Positions 27,575 through 37,545 of a DNA stretch of 64,000 bases are shown here, piece by piece. A model generated the notes under the pieces. The model was not told the DNA's origin. It saw only the letters and a list, made by a program, of their open reading frames with translations, and made no database searches. The position numbers were made by a program, and so were the translations under genes. The DNA comes from Sphingomonas radiodurans (GTDB lineage Bacteria; Pseudomonadota; Alphaproteobacteria; Sphingomonadales; Sphingomonadaceae), in NCBI RefSeq assembly GCF_020866845.1, contig NZ_CP086594.1, positions 1,798,001 to 1,862,000 of the forward strand. The letters run 5' to 3'. Positions within the stretch are counted from its first letter, which is position 1. The number at the start of each line of letters is the position of its first letter.

Positions 27575-30367
27575 ATGCGTGCATTGATGTTGACCGCGAC
27601 GGGACTGTCGCTGGTGATGGCGGCGACGTCGGTCGCCCAGACGCGACCAATCACCGATCCGGTAACCGTGCTGAAGACCAAGCCGGGCTCCGATTATTTT
27701 CTCGCCAATTACAAGCAAGTGACCGAGTGGCTCCAGCGCGTGGCGCAGGAGAGCGACCGGATGAAGCTCGTCAGCATCGGCAAGACCGCCGAGGGCCGCG
27801 AGCAATATATGGCGATTATCTCCTCGCCCGAGAACATCCGCAACATCGACAAATATCGCGGCATTTCGCAGCAGCTCGCGCTGGCCAAGGGGCTCACCGA
27901 CGATCAGGCGAAGGCGCTGGCGGCTGATGGCAAGGCGGTGGTGTGGATCGACGCCGGGCTGCACGCGACCGAAGTGGTCAATGCGCAAAGCCACGTCCAG
28001 CTGATCCACGAAATGCTGACCGGCACGGACGCCGAGACGATGCGCATCCTGAACGACACGGTCGGGCTGTACGTATTCGCTAATCCTGACGGGCTCGATC
28101 TGGTCGCAAACTGGTATATGCGCCCCACCGACAAGACGAAGCGCAACACCAACTCGATCCCGGTGCTGTACCAGAAGTATATCGGGCACGATAACAATCG
28201 CGACAGCTACGCCTCGACCCAGCCCGAAACGACCAACCTGAACCGCGCCGCGTATCGCGAATGGTTCCCGCAGATCCTATACAATCAGCACCAGACCGGG
28301 CCAGTCGGCACCGTCGTGTTCATTCCGCCGTTCCGCGACCCGTATAACTTCAACAACGAGCCGCTCGTCATCAACCAGACGGACGCGGTCGGCACCGCGA
28401 TGCACGCGCGACTGATCGCCAAAGGCATGGGTGGATCGGTCTCGCGCTCTGGCGCGCCGTATTCCACCTGGTTCAACGGCGGCGTGCGCACGATCGGCTA
28501 TTTCCATAACCAGATCGGTATCCTGACCGAGATCATCGGCAGCCCGACGCCGATGGAGATCCCGCTCGTACCGTCAAAGCAGATCGGCACGCAGGATGCG
28601 GCGATGACGATCGCCCCACAGAAGTGGCATTTCCAGCAGTCGATCGACTATGTGAAAGAAATGTCGAAGTCGATCCTCGACTATGCTTCGCGCAACCGTG
28701 AGGTGGTGCTCTACAATCGCTACATCATGGGTAGTAACCAGATCCAGAAGGGCAGCGAAGACAGCTGGGTGATCACGCCCAAGCGCATCGACGCCGTGAA
28801 GGCCGCGGCCGAGGCGATGAAAAAGCCCGGTGAAGGCAGCGCACTCGACGATTTGGCCGGGTACAATACGCGCGATATCGTGCCGTCGTCGCTGTACAAG
28901 ACGGTGCTGCAGGATCCCAAGCATCGCGCGCCACGCGCCTTCGTCATCCCCGCCGATCGCCAAGCCGACATGCCCACCACGGTCGCCTTCCTCAACTCGC
29001 TGATCAAGACCGGCATCGAGGTGGAACAGGCGCCGTCGGCATTCAGCTATGGCGGGAAGCGCTACCCCGCCGGCTCCTATGTCGTGCGTTCGGATCAGGC
29101 GTTCCGTCCGCACGTGCTCGACATGTTCGAGCCGCAGGATCACCCGCAGGATTTCGCCTATCCCGGCGGCCCGCCGATCCGGCCGTACGACATCACCGGT
29201 TACACGCTGGCGTATCAGATGAACGTCACCTTTGATCGGCTGCTCGACGGCGCGCCCGCGCACTTTCCGCAAGTGCCTGACGTCATCGAGACGCCGCCTG
29301 CCGGCCGCGTGATCGGCAGTGGCTCGGGCGGCTATGTCGTCAGCCACGCGGTCAACAACGGCTTCATCCTGACCAACCGGCTGTTGAAAGCCGGCGCCCC
29401 GGTGTTCTGGATCAAGCAGGGGATTACGGTGGGCGGCGAGACGCTGGCGCCGGGCGCCTTGTGGATCCCGGCCGGCGGCGCGGCGAAGGGTATCGTCGAT
29501 ACCGCGGTTCAGACGCTCGGCATTGATGCGCTTGCGGTTGCGGCCAAGCCGGCGGGTGACGCGGTAAAGCTGAAGCCGGTGCGGATCGCGTTGGTTGATC
29601 ACTACGGTGGCTCGATGGCGTCGGGCTGGAACCGCTGGATCTTCGAGAAGTACGAATTCCCTTATTCGGTCGTTTACCCACAGGAGCTCGACAAGGGCGG
29701 GCTCGACAAGAAGTACGACGTGATCGTGTTCCAGTCCGACGTGCTCGGGCGCGAAGGGCGGCCGCCGCAGAGGCAGCCCGACCCGGCTGATCTGCCGGCC
29801 GAATGGCGCATGGCGCTCGGCCATGTGACGACGGAGAAGACGGTGCCGCAGCTCACCGCCTTCACCAAGGCTGGCGGCACGGTGATTGCGGTTGGCAATG
29901 CGACGCGGCTTGGCGCCGAAATGGGCCTGCCGGTGTACAATGCGCTGACCAGCGTCGATGCGGCGGGAAAGCGCACCCCGCTGCCGGGCACGAAATTCTA
30001 CGTTCCGGGTTCGGTGCTGCAGGCGAAGGTCGATCCGACTGATCCGCTGGCGTACGGCGTGCCCGCGACGCTCGACGTGTTCTACAACAACAACCCGACC
30101 TACAGCTTCACGCCGGGACAGGCTGGCGTGCGGCGCGTGGCATGGTTCGCGAGCGAAGATCCGCTGCGCTCGGGCTGGGCGTGGGGGCAGAAGGCGTTGA
30201 ATGACACAGCAACCGTGATCGACGGGTCGCTTGGCAAGGGCCATGTCTATCTGCTCGCCAATGAAGTGACGCAGCGTGGCCAGCCCTATGCCTCGTTCAA
30301 ATTCCTGTTCAACGCTGCACTATACGGCCCGACCCAAGTTGGGATGACGACCAGCGCCGACAATTAA
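27575..30367 (+). CDS. Exported M14 family zinc carboxypeptidase-like protein
   Basis: 930 residues. A signal peptide (about 22 residues) is followed by an M14 domain. The zinc ligands H130 and E133 are in AGLHATEVVNAQ, the third ligand is probably H239 in NQHQTGPVG, and R209 in GHDNNRD matches the substrate-carboxylate binder. The C-terminal half (residues about 550-930) is a glutamine-amidotransferase-like region as found in long M14 relatives (VALVDHYGGSMASGWNRW region). It is encoded right after the M20 peptidase and followed by a strong terminator, so it ends this operon. It probably trims peptides from the C-terminus in the envelope. Confidence 0.85.
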   Translation: MRALMLTATGLSLVMAATSVAQTRPITDPVTVLKTKPGSDYFLANYKQVTEWLQRVAQESDRMKLVSIGKTAEGREQYMAIISSPENIRNIDKYRGISQQLALAKGLTDDQAKALAADGKAVVWIDAGLHATEVVNAQSHVQLIHEMLTGTDAETMRILNDTVGLYVFANPDGLDLVANWYMRPTDKTKRNTNSIPVLYQKYIGHDNNRDSYASTQPETTNLNRAAYREWFPQILYNQHQTGPVGTVVFIPPFRDPYNFNNEPLVINQTDAVGTAMHARLIAKGMGGSVSRSGAPYSTWFNGGVRTIGYFHNQIGILTEIIGSPTPMEIPLVPSKQIGTQDAAMTIAPQKWHFQQSIDYVKEMSKSILDYASRNREVVLYNRYIMGSNQIQKGSEDSWVITPKRIDAVKAAAEAMKKPGEGSALDDLAGYNTRDIVPSSLYKTVLQDPKHRAPRAFVIPADRQADMPTTVAFLNSLIKTGIEVEQAPSAFSYGGKRYPAGSYVVRSDQAFRPHVLDMFEPQDHPQDFAYPGGPPIRPYDITGYTLAYQMNVTFDRLLDGAPAHFPQVPDVIETPPAGRVIGSGSGGYVVSHAVNNGFILTNRLLKAGAPVFWIKQGITVGGETLAPGALWIPAGGAAKGIVDTAVQTLGIDALAVAAKPAGDAVKLKPVRIALVDHYGGSMASGWNRWIFEKYEFPYSVVYPQELDKGGLDKKYDVIVFQSDVLGREGRPPQRQPDPADLPAEWRMALGHVTTEKTVPQLTAFTKAGGTVIAVGNATRLGAEMGLPVYNALTSVDAAGKRTPLPGTKFYVPGSVLQAKVDPTDPLAYGVPATLDVFYNNNPTYSFTPGQAGVRRVAWFASEDPLRSGWAWGQKALNDTATVIDGSLGKGHVYLLANEVTQRGQPYASFKFLFNAALYGPTQVGMTTSADN

Positions 30368-30389
30368 AAGCGTCGCTGCCGAGGGAGTC

Positions 30390-30424
30390 GGGCCCATTGC
30401 GCGGATATCGCGCGGTGGGCCCTT
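30390..30424 (+). terminator. Rho-independent terminator after the M14 peptidase gene
   Basis: An inverted repeat, GGGCCCATTGCGC paired with GCGCGGTGGGCCC, forms a stem of about 12 pairs with two G-T wobbles and a GATAT loop, followed by TTCTTGATT. It begins 22 bases after the M14 stop codon, the expected place to end the peptidase operon. Confidence 0.75.
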
Positions 30425-30641
30425 CTTGATTCAGCGCTGCGTCAGCGGATCAGAGTGTAATGGGATCAACGTCGGCGAGGAACACCGTGCGGCCCCAGTG
30501 GAAGCGACCTGCCGCCGCGCGCGCCGCGCCAAGTCTTAGGCTTGCCGGACAGCTTCGATGACCGGGGCAGTCTTGGCCGAGCCTAATCAGAACGACGTCT
30601 GGAGACGAATCGTCAGGCTAATGAAACGGTGGCGGTAGAAA
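30425..30641. other. Intergenic region with a 43-codon open stretch lacking a start
   Basis: No complete gene. On the minus strand, positions 30450-30581 are open for 43 codons ending in a TGA. The peptide ends GRFHWGRTVFLADVDPITL and reads like a genuine protein C-terminus, but it has a stop just upstream and no start codon. It may be a decayed fragment. I do not recognise it. Confidence 0.3.
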
Positions 30642-30717
30642 TGGTGCCCAGGGACGGGTTCGAACCGCCGACACTGCGATTTTCAGTCGCATGCTCTACC
30701 AACTGAGCTACCTGGGC
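30642..30717 (-). tRNA. tRNA-Phe (GAA)
   Basis: 76 bases read on the minus strand, with acceptor stem GCCCAGG/CCTGGGC, D-arm TAGCTCAGTTGGTAGAGCA, anticodon loop CTGAAAA with anticodon GAA, T-arm GGTTCGAACC and a genomically encoded CCA. All arms pair. It lies just downstream of yacG on the same strand. Confidence 0.97.
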
Positions 30718-30747
30718 CTGTCCGCGGATTGCGCGGGAAGCGGTCCC

Positions 30748-30918
30748 CTAGTCAGCCACGGGGCGGCTGTCCAGCCCATCCGGATCTAGCGGCGGCCCTG
30801 GAATGAGGTAGCCGTCGCTGAGCCATTGCAGCAGATCGCGATCACGGCAGCGTGGCGAGCAGAAGGGCGCATGCGTGCGGTTCGCCGGTTGAGCGCAGAG
30901 CGGGCAGGTGGTGATCAT
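30748..30918 (-). CDS. yacG: DNA gyrase inhibitor YacG
   Basis: 56 residues. The four zinc-binding cysteines are in place: CPLC at the N-terminus and FCSPRCRDRDL about 15 residues later, followed by the conserved LLQWLSDGYLIPG stretch. This is the full length of the family. I take ATG 30918, which starts just before the first Cys pair; an in-frame ATG at 30942 would add eight residues. YacG binds gyrase and blocks its DNA binding in Escherichia coli. It lies between the DUF1134 gene and tRNA-Phe on the same strand. Confidence 0.92.
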   Translation of the reverse strand: MITTCPLCAQPANRTHAPFCSPRCRDRDLLQWLSDGYLIPGPPLDPDGLDSRPVAD

Positions 30919-30966
30919 GACGCGTCTACCTTGCGCAACCATCGATGCGCGATGCCGGCCGCCGCT

Positions 30967-31764
30967 TCAGAAGGGCAGCCAGTTCGATTTCTGGGTGAAC
31001 TTCATATAGCCGACGTTGATCCCGGCGCGATAGCCGACGCCAAGCCGCACCGGGATCAGCACTACGTTACCGCGGCGCAGATAGGTCGCTGCGAAACCGC
31101 CGATAAAGTACAGTCGGCCCTCGGCAGCCGGGAAGCGGCGGTACAGGTCTGCAGTGTCGTAGAGATTGTAGACCAGCACGAACACCTTGTTGGCATCGCC
31201 ACCGACGTCGAAGCCGATCGACGGCCCGGTCCAATAGACGGGCATCTGCCCCTCGATCTTGTGCGTCATTACGCCCGAACCATATCGCACCCCGACGACG
31301 AACGCGCCCGCCGCCTCGCGGCCAGCGATATAGGCATTGGGTTCGCCCTGTTCGCTAAGGATTTTCTCGATGATCGAGCCGAACCCCGCGGCGCCCTTCC
31401 CGAACACGTCCTCGCCTGCGCCGATAAGGTCATCGCGTTTGAACGTGCCATCGGCCTGGGTAGTCGCCTCGGCACGCTGTTCGGCGGCGGGGATGCCGAC
31501 TTCGCCGCCCGCCTGCGCTTGCGCGGCTGCCTGAGGTGGGACTGGGTCCGTTGGCGCTTCGCCAGTGTAGGTTGGTTCGCGATACGTTTGAACCGGCGCG
31601 CGCGGTGTGGTGCGCGGCGCGGCCGGCGAAACGCGTGTGCCGGGAAGATCACCATCGATCGCCTGATTGGGATCGATCGTCTTCACCTGGGCCATCGCCA
31701 GCGCGGGCGCGACCCCGGTGACAGCCGTCGCCATCATTCCAACCGCGATCAACAACCTACGCAT
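30967..31764 (-). CDS. DUF1134 exported protein (EipA-like envelope protein)
   Basis: 265 residues. A signal peptide (MRRLLIAVGMMATAVTGVAPA) is followed by a proline/alanine-rich linker (residues about 30-90) and the DUF1134 core with GVRYGSGVMTHKIEGQ and YWTGPSIGFDVGGDANKV, and a C-terminus with GVGYRAGINVGYMKFT. DUF1134 is the family of the alphaproteobacterial envelope-integrity protein EipA, studied in Brucella. ATG 31764 has GGGGGA 7 bases upstream; an in-frame GTG at 31770 is a poorer start. It is periplasmic and probably supports the cell envelope. Confidence 0.88.
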   Translation of the reverse strand: MRRLLIAVGMMATAVTGVAPALAMAQVKTIDPNQAIDGDLPGTRVSPAAPRTTPRAPVQTYREPTYTGEAPTDPVPPQAAAQAQAGGEVGIPAAEQRAEATTQADGTFKRDDLIGAGEDVFGKGAAGFGSIIEKILSEQGEPNAYIAGREAAGAFVVGVRYGSGVMTHKIEGQMPVYWTGPSIGFDVGGDANKVFVLVYNLYDTADLYRRFPAAEGRLYFIGGFAATYLRRGNVVLIPVRLGVGYRAGINVGYMKFTQKSNWLPF

Positions 31765-31935
31765 CGTCACATCCCCCGTTCGCCGGGCGCAACCCGATCA
31801 CCGACGTTAACCCCGCTAAACCTGTCCGGGCAATGAACGCTGCGCCGGCCCGAGTCCCTGCCACGCCAAAGCGAATCGCCATGCGATGTTGCTCGCCCGC
31901 GGAACGCCCGCTATAGCCACCGCTCCGCAAGACCC

Positions 31936-32025
31936 GGAGACGTGGGTGAGTGGCTGAAACCAACGCTTTGCTAAAGCGTCGTACGGGAAACCGTACCGAG
32001 GGTTCGAATCCCTCCGTCTCCGCCA
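31936..32025 (+). tRNA. tRNA-Ser (GCU)
   Basis: 90 bases including CCA. Acceptor stem GGAGACG/CGTCTCC, D-arm GGGTGAGTGGCTGAAACC, anticodon loop TTGCTAA with anticodon GCU, a long variable arm (GTACGGGAAACCGTAC) as in all serine tRNAs, and T-arm GGGTTCGAATCCC. Genes of uncertain origin begin right after its 3' end, so it may serve as an island attachment site. Confidence 0.97.
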
Positions 32026-32171
32026 GAAATCATTGATTATGCTGCTCTTTTTGCCAACTTTGGGCGCCGTGCCCACTGGCATGCCCACTTGCGGATTGGC
32101 TCTCGGCGCACGCTGACGTTCGTTGGCGGGCAACCGAGCGCTGACAGTCCGTGGATGGATAGTTTGGACTT

Positions 32172-33452
32172 ATGGGTCCGTATCGCGCCTTATCAATGAT
32201 ATATGAGTCTTCGGGGGACGGAACGTTGGCGAGCAGCCCAATTATCGAGAACGGCGAGCTGCCGATCTCCGTTTTCCAGAGCGATTTGCCGATCGACGAG
32301 AAGCTCGATCGCGCCCGTACCGAACTCCTCGACCTCTCTGCTCGCAACCGATTGCTCAACATGCCGCGGTCATCGAAGGGTGCGAAGGCTGTGGAGGTCG
32401 TCGATGAGGTCGGCACCGAGGTGTTCCGGCTGCTCGTACAGGAGGGTAAGCCATTCACCTTTCTTGCTGGGAGGTCGGCTCAGTCCGGGGAGCCGGTGGA
32501 CGGTGAGGCCGCCGCCGAGGAGGCCGACGAGATCGCGGACCTCGCGCAGCCCGAGGACGACATTATCGATGGCCGCGGCATCTTCTCGCGGTATGCCGAC
32601 ACGCGATTGCAGACACGGCTTACCCCGAAGGGGCTGCAGAAGCGCCTGCTCGAACTATACTTCGACGCGCGGACGCTTGAGGAGGAGCAGGGTGTCAACA
32701 TCCTTTACCTGGCGCTCGGGGCTCTCAAGTGGATCGATCCAAATAACGCGGCGAATATCCGGTTCGCACCACTCGTTCTCGTCCCGGTCCAGCTCGAACG
32801 CGGCAACGCCGGCGAGAAGTTCAAGCTGCGGATGCGGCAAGAGGACTACGCGTCCAACCTTTCGCTGGAGGCCTTCCTCGACCGGGTGCACGGTATCCGG
32901 TTGCCGGCCTTTGAGGCGAACGACGGGTTTGATCCCGCCAGCTACTTCGGCGAGGTCGCCGACGCAGTCTCGGCGAAGCCGGGCTGGGAGGTACATCCCG
33001 ACGTTATCGTGCTCGGCTTTTTCTCGTTTGCAAAATTCCTGATGTACCGCGATCTCGATCCACAGACGTGGCCGAACGGGGGCAGGATCACTGACCGGAC
33101 GCTGGTGCGCGGGCTGCTCTCCGACGGGTTCGACGGCAGTGAGGGGATGATCCCCGAGGATGCGAACATCGATCCGTTCATCCCGCCATCCGCGATGCTC
33201 CACATTGTGGACAGCGACAGTTCGCAGGCACTTGTAGTGCACGAGGTCAGGCGCGGACGGGACATGGTCATACAGGGCTCACCGGGCACCGGGAAAAGCC
33301 AGACCATCGCAAACATTGTTGCATCAGCGATCGCTGACGGACCAGATCAAGGTAGAGCCGGAGCTCGGCACCTTCGACGGAACGCTGCACGGCCGACTGG
33401 CGCGCGATTTCGCGGACATGGATCGGCAGCGCATTGCGTCGGCGAGTTTTGA
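32172..33452 (+). pseudogene. DUF4011-type helicase, N-terminal fragment ending after Walker A
   Basis: About 425 codons with the N-terminal part of a very large superfamily I helicase (DUF4011 family): DEKLDRARTELLDLSARNRL at the start, PKGLQKRLLELYFDARTLEE, FAPLVLVPVQLERG and Walker A GSPGTGKSQTIANIV around residue 370. Genuine similarity stops at about 33,340 (VASAIADG). The remaining residues up to 33452 are low-quality, Arg/Gly-rich frame-shifted text. The rest of the helicase continues in another reading frame. ATG 32172 lacks a clear Shine-Dalgarno sequence; a TTG near 32226 with GGGGGA upstream is an alternative. It is most likely a broken defence-type gene. Confidence 0.7.
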
Positions 33453-36102
33453 GGTCGTGCGCGCCCACCATGACGCCGTCCCAGCCCGCGATGGCGGCTC
33501 GGTGGGGCCGTTGGGAGTGCTCCGCGCCGAGATAGCGCGCAAACGCGGGCACATGCCGATCCGCCGGCTAATGGAAAAGGCGGCGCCCGCGGTGCAGGCG
33601 CTCAAGCCCGTCTTCATGATGAGCCCGCTGTCAGTCGCGCAATTCCTCGCGCCAGGCGTGTTCGAGTTTGATTTGCTCGTGATGGACGAGGCGAGTCAGA
33701 TCCAGCCCGTGGACGCTCTGGGAGCATTAGCGCGCGCCAAGCAGGTGGTCGTCGTCGGTGATCCGAAGCAGCTACCGCTCACGGCATTCTTCTCCAAGAT
33801 GACGGGGGGCGGCACAGACGACGACGACGACGCGCGCACCCGCGTGGCGGACATCGAAAGCATTCTTGGCCTGTTCACCGCCCGTGGGCTGCCGATGCGG
33901 ATGCTGCGCTGGCACTACCGCAGCAAACACCAGTCGCTGATCGCCGTCAGCAATCGCCAGTTCTACGAGAACAAGCTGTTCATCGTTCCCAGCCCGTACA
34001 CCGCCGAGGCCGGGATGGGCCTGCGCTTCCATCGGATCGCGCAGGGCGTGTTCGATGCGGGCGCCACAAGGACGAACACGGTCGAGGCGAAGATCGTCGC
34101 GCAGGCGATTGTCGCGCACGCCCGCGAGCATCCCGAACTTTCCCTCGGCGTAGCTGCTTTCTCCGCCGCGCAGCGCCGGGCGATCCTGGATCAACTGGAG
34201 TTGCTTCGCCGTAGCCTGCCTCGGAAGGTAGAAGGCTTCTTCCAGACCCATCCGTCGGAGTCGTTCTTCGTCAAGAACCTTGAGAACCTGCAGGGGGACG
34301 AGCGCGACGTCATCTTCATCTCGGTCGGCTACGGACCAACCGTTCCCGGGGGGAAGGTGCCGATGCGTTTCGGTCTACTTGGGACCGACGGTGGCGAGCG
34401 CCGCCTAAACGTGCTGATCAGCCGCGCAAAGCAGCGCTGCGAGGTGTTCGCCTCCATCTCGGACGAGGATATTGACCCGAACTTCGCCTCGACGCGCAAG
34501 GGCGTGCTGGCGTTAAAGCTCTCCCTGCATTTCGCCCGCACTGGGCGGATGACGATGGCCGAAAGCACTGGACGCGACCATGACAGTGTCTTCGAGGAGC
34601 AAATCGCGAAGGCGCTTCAGGAAAAGGCTTACCAGGTACACCGGCAAGTCGGCCTTGCCGGGTTCTTCATCGATCTTGCAGTCTCCGACGCCGACCGGCC
34701 GGGGCGCTATCTGCTAGGGATCGAATGCGACGGCGCGTCGTATCACGACGCCCGTTCGGCCAGGGAGCGGGATCGTCTGCGCCAATCTGTCCTAGAGAGC
34801 CGCGGCTGGACGATCCAACGTGTCTGGAGCACCGACTGGTTCCAGCGGCCCAATGAGCAGATCGACCTTGTCGTGGCGCGGATCGAGGCGGCCAAGGCCG
34901 AGCACGACGCCGAGGCGGCGGGAGCCGCAGCTCGGCGTACCGTTGGCGTCGAGATCGTCACCGTGGAGCGGGAGGGCTTCACCGAAGTCGGTTTGGCCGC
35001 AGCAGACGCACCGGTGGCCTCGACGATTTACGAAGAGGCAGTGCTTGAACGTCCTCGTCATCTCATGGGCGAACTCCACGAGACGCCGCGTGGCGCTCTC
35101 TCGGCGTTGGCTGAGGAGGTCGTCAGGATCGAAGGGCCTGTCCGCATCTTCGAAGTCGTCAACCGCATTCGGGACGCATGGGGCTTGAAGCGTGCAGGCG
35201 GTCGGATCCAGGAAGCAGTCGAAAAGGCTGTTGAGGTGTCGGTCCGAGAAGGGCGCATGACTCAGGAGGGTAACTTCCTGAGCATTTCAGTGAAGACAGC
35301 GAAGGTCCGCGACCGCAGCAACGTCCGTTCGCCTTCCCTCCGGAAGTCCGACAGCTTGCCGCCGGCGGAGCTCGCGATAGAAATTCTTCGCGTCGTCCTC
35401 GAGAACTATGGCGCCACTGACGATCAGGTCGTCCAGGCGGCGGCGCGCGCCGTCGGCTTCAAGTCGACAAGCGGACAGCTTCGCGACTTGCTGTTGGGGA
35501 TCATCGCCGAGGCGGTGAGCGGCGATAGGCTCGCGCGGCGGAATGGAATGCTGGTCACGGGATCGGCTGCGCCAACGATCACGAAGGCCGAACAGCGACC
35601 AAGTCCGCTTGCGGCGTTGATCGTCGAAGGTGAGAGCGAGCGGCTCGAGTTCAAGGAGACACTCCGCTGGGACGTCGCGCTCGCCGAAACCAACAGGAAG
35701 TTGGAGGACGTGGTCATCAAGACGCTGGCCGGCCTCGCAACCCGTTCCGGGAGGATACTGCTGATCGGCGTGGCGGACGATGGGACGGTGCCCGGGCTTT
35801 CCAAGGACTACGCCAGCATCGGAGGCGGCCGTGACAAGCTGGAACTACACCTCACGAACCTGCTCGCCAAGCACTTCGGCTCGGCATTCCGGGCGTCGAA
35901 GATCAGGATATCATTTCCTCAACAGGACAGCGTCGAAGTCTGCCGGGTAGACATAGAGTCGGCAAACTTAGCGGTGTTCGTATCGCTCTCTGATTGCAAT
36001 GGAGCGACCACCGAACGGTTCTTCGTTCGCTCGGGAAATTCGACCCAAGACTTCGGTCCGAGTGAAACCCATGCTTATGTCAGGGAAAGATTTCCATCCT
36101 AG
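33316..36102 (+). pseudogene. DUF4011/DUF3320-type helicase, C-terminal fragment with AlbA-like domain
   Basis: Open for 928 codons. Helicase sequence starts about codon 8 (LTDQIKVEPELGTFDGTLHG) and includes the Walker B motif LLVMDEASQIQP, motif III VVVVGDPKQLPLTAFF, LRWHYRSKHQSLI, and NLQGDERDVIFISVGYG with LNVLISRAKQRCEVF (motifs V and VI). A PD-(D/E)xK-like nuclease segment follows (GIECDGASYHDARSARERD, WSTDWFQRP), then the DUF3320 domain. The last about 150 residues form an AlbA_2/Schlafen-type putative DNA-binding domain (LEFKETLRWDVALAETNRK). Walker A is missing because it lies in the preceding fragment in another frame. A gene of this type would act in DNA restriction-like defence; this copy is probably dead. 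Confidence 0.7.
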
Positions 36103-36139
36103 TCCGGCAGGCGCACCGTACACCGGCACCTCGCTCGGT

Positions 36140-37545
36140 TTGCATGCAACCATTGGTGATGGGGTGGACGCCCCCCGACGGCATCGATGTGCCAAAGTGG
36201 AGGTGTTGAACACCACTTGAGGGAGGCGTCCGTGTCGGAAGTTACCACAATCGGTTTAGATATAGCCAAGCATGTTTTTCATGCGCACAGGGCGGATGCT
36301 GCCGGACGAGCAGTGTTCAGCCGCAGGCTCACGCGCGGCAAGCTGCTCGACTTCTTTGCGGCTCACCCGCGCTGCCTGGTGGCGCTGGAGGCGTGTGGCG
36401 GTGCGCATCACTGGGCACGCGAGCTGCAGGCGATTGGTCATGAAGTTCGGCTGATCCCGCCGGCGTACGTGAAGCCGTACGTGAAGCGGCACAAGAACGA
36501 TGCGGTGGATGCCGAGGCGATCTGCGAGGCGGCACAGCGGCCGAGCATGCGGTTCGTGGCGGTGAAGACCGAGGAGCAGCAGGCGGCGGCACTGGTGTTC
36601 CGCACACGCGACCTCGCGGTGAAGCAGCGCACGCAACTGGGCAACGCCATCCGCGGTCACCTGGCCGAGTATGGCTGGGTCGCGCCGAAGGGCACAGCGC
36701 ACTTGGCGATGCTGGCGGACCTGCTCGAGGGCGGCGAGATCGGCGAGACACTACCCGAGGCGGCGCGGCCGATGTTCGCGATGATGGTCGAGATGCTAGC
36801 CGAACTCGACAAGCGGGTAGCGGCACTGGACAAGGAGATCGCCCGGCGTGCCCGCGAGGACGAGGTAGCACGCCGGCTGATGACCATCCCTGGGATCGGT
36901 CCAATCACGGCCACAGCCATCGCCGCGATAGCGCCGCCGGCCGAGATGTTCGCCAAGGGGCGCGACTTCGCTGCCTGGCTCGGCCTGGTGCCAAAGCAGG
37001 CATCGACTGGCGGCAAGCAGAAGCTGGGCGCGATCTCGCGGATGGGCGAGCGAACGCTGAGGCGCCTCCTCATCATCGGTGCCAGCGCGGTCGTGCTCCA
37101 GGCAAGCAAGCGCGGTGCGCCGGCCGGCTCATGGCTCGAAGGCATGCTCGCCAGAAAACCGCGTATGCTGGTGACGGTTGCGCTGGCCAACAAGATGGCG
37201 CGCACCGTGTGGGCGTTGCTGGTCAACAAGAGGATTACAGAGCTCCGGTCGTCGTCGCGGCGTAAGCCGAGGCGGGCCAGAGGCGTCGGAGGGCGCAGTC
37301 GGTCGAAGGAGGGTATGGCACAACAGTCGGCGAGACGGGGCCGGAAGAACCAGGGCTTTCCACCGTGCCACGAGCACGCCGTTGGTGATATGGTTCCGGT
37401 CCGCGAACTCCCATACGGGCCAGCAGCTCACCGCTGCATTACAGGCCGGACAGATGGCAGCATCCGACTACGTGTCAGAACCTCCAGAAAACCGCTTGCA
37501 ATCGAAGGGGCGTCCACTGGTGGAAAGCTGCCCGTCCGCTTACCG
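36140..37545 (+). mobile_element. IS110 family (IS1111 group-like) insertion sequence
   Basis: The element encloses the transposase gene. Its ends are not exact, but a perfect 11-bp subterminal inverted repeat, GTGGACGCCCC at 36164-36174 and GGGGCGTCCAC at 37507-37517, flanks the gene at the positions expected for IS1111-type elements, which carry subterminal rather than terminal repeats. The IS sits 38 bp past the helicase stop. Confidence 0.7.

Noticed and set aside
28574..30244. Minus-strand frame of 556 codons
   Set aside because: Antisense to the M14 peptidase gene, with Arg/His-biased composition.
31816..32133. Minus-strand frame of 105 codons over tRNA-Ser (RRRDSNPRYGFPYDALAK)
   Set aside because: This is the antisense translation of the serine tRNA, a known false protein.
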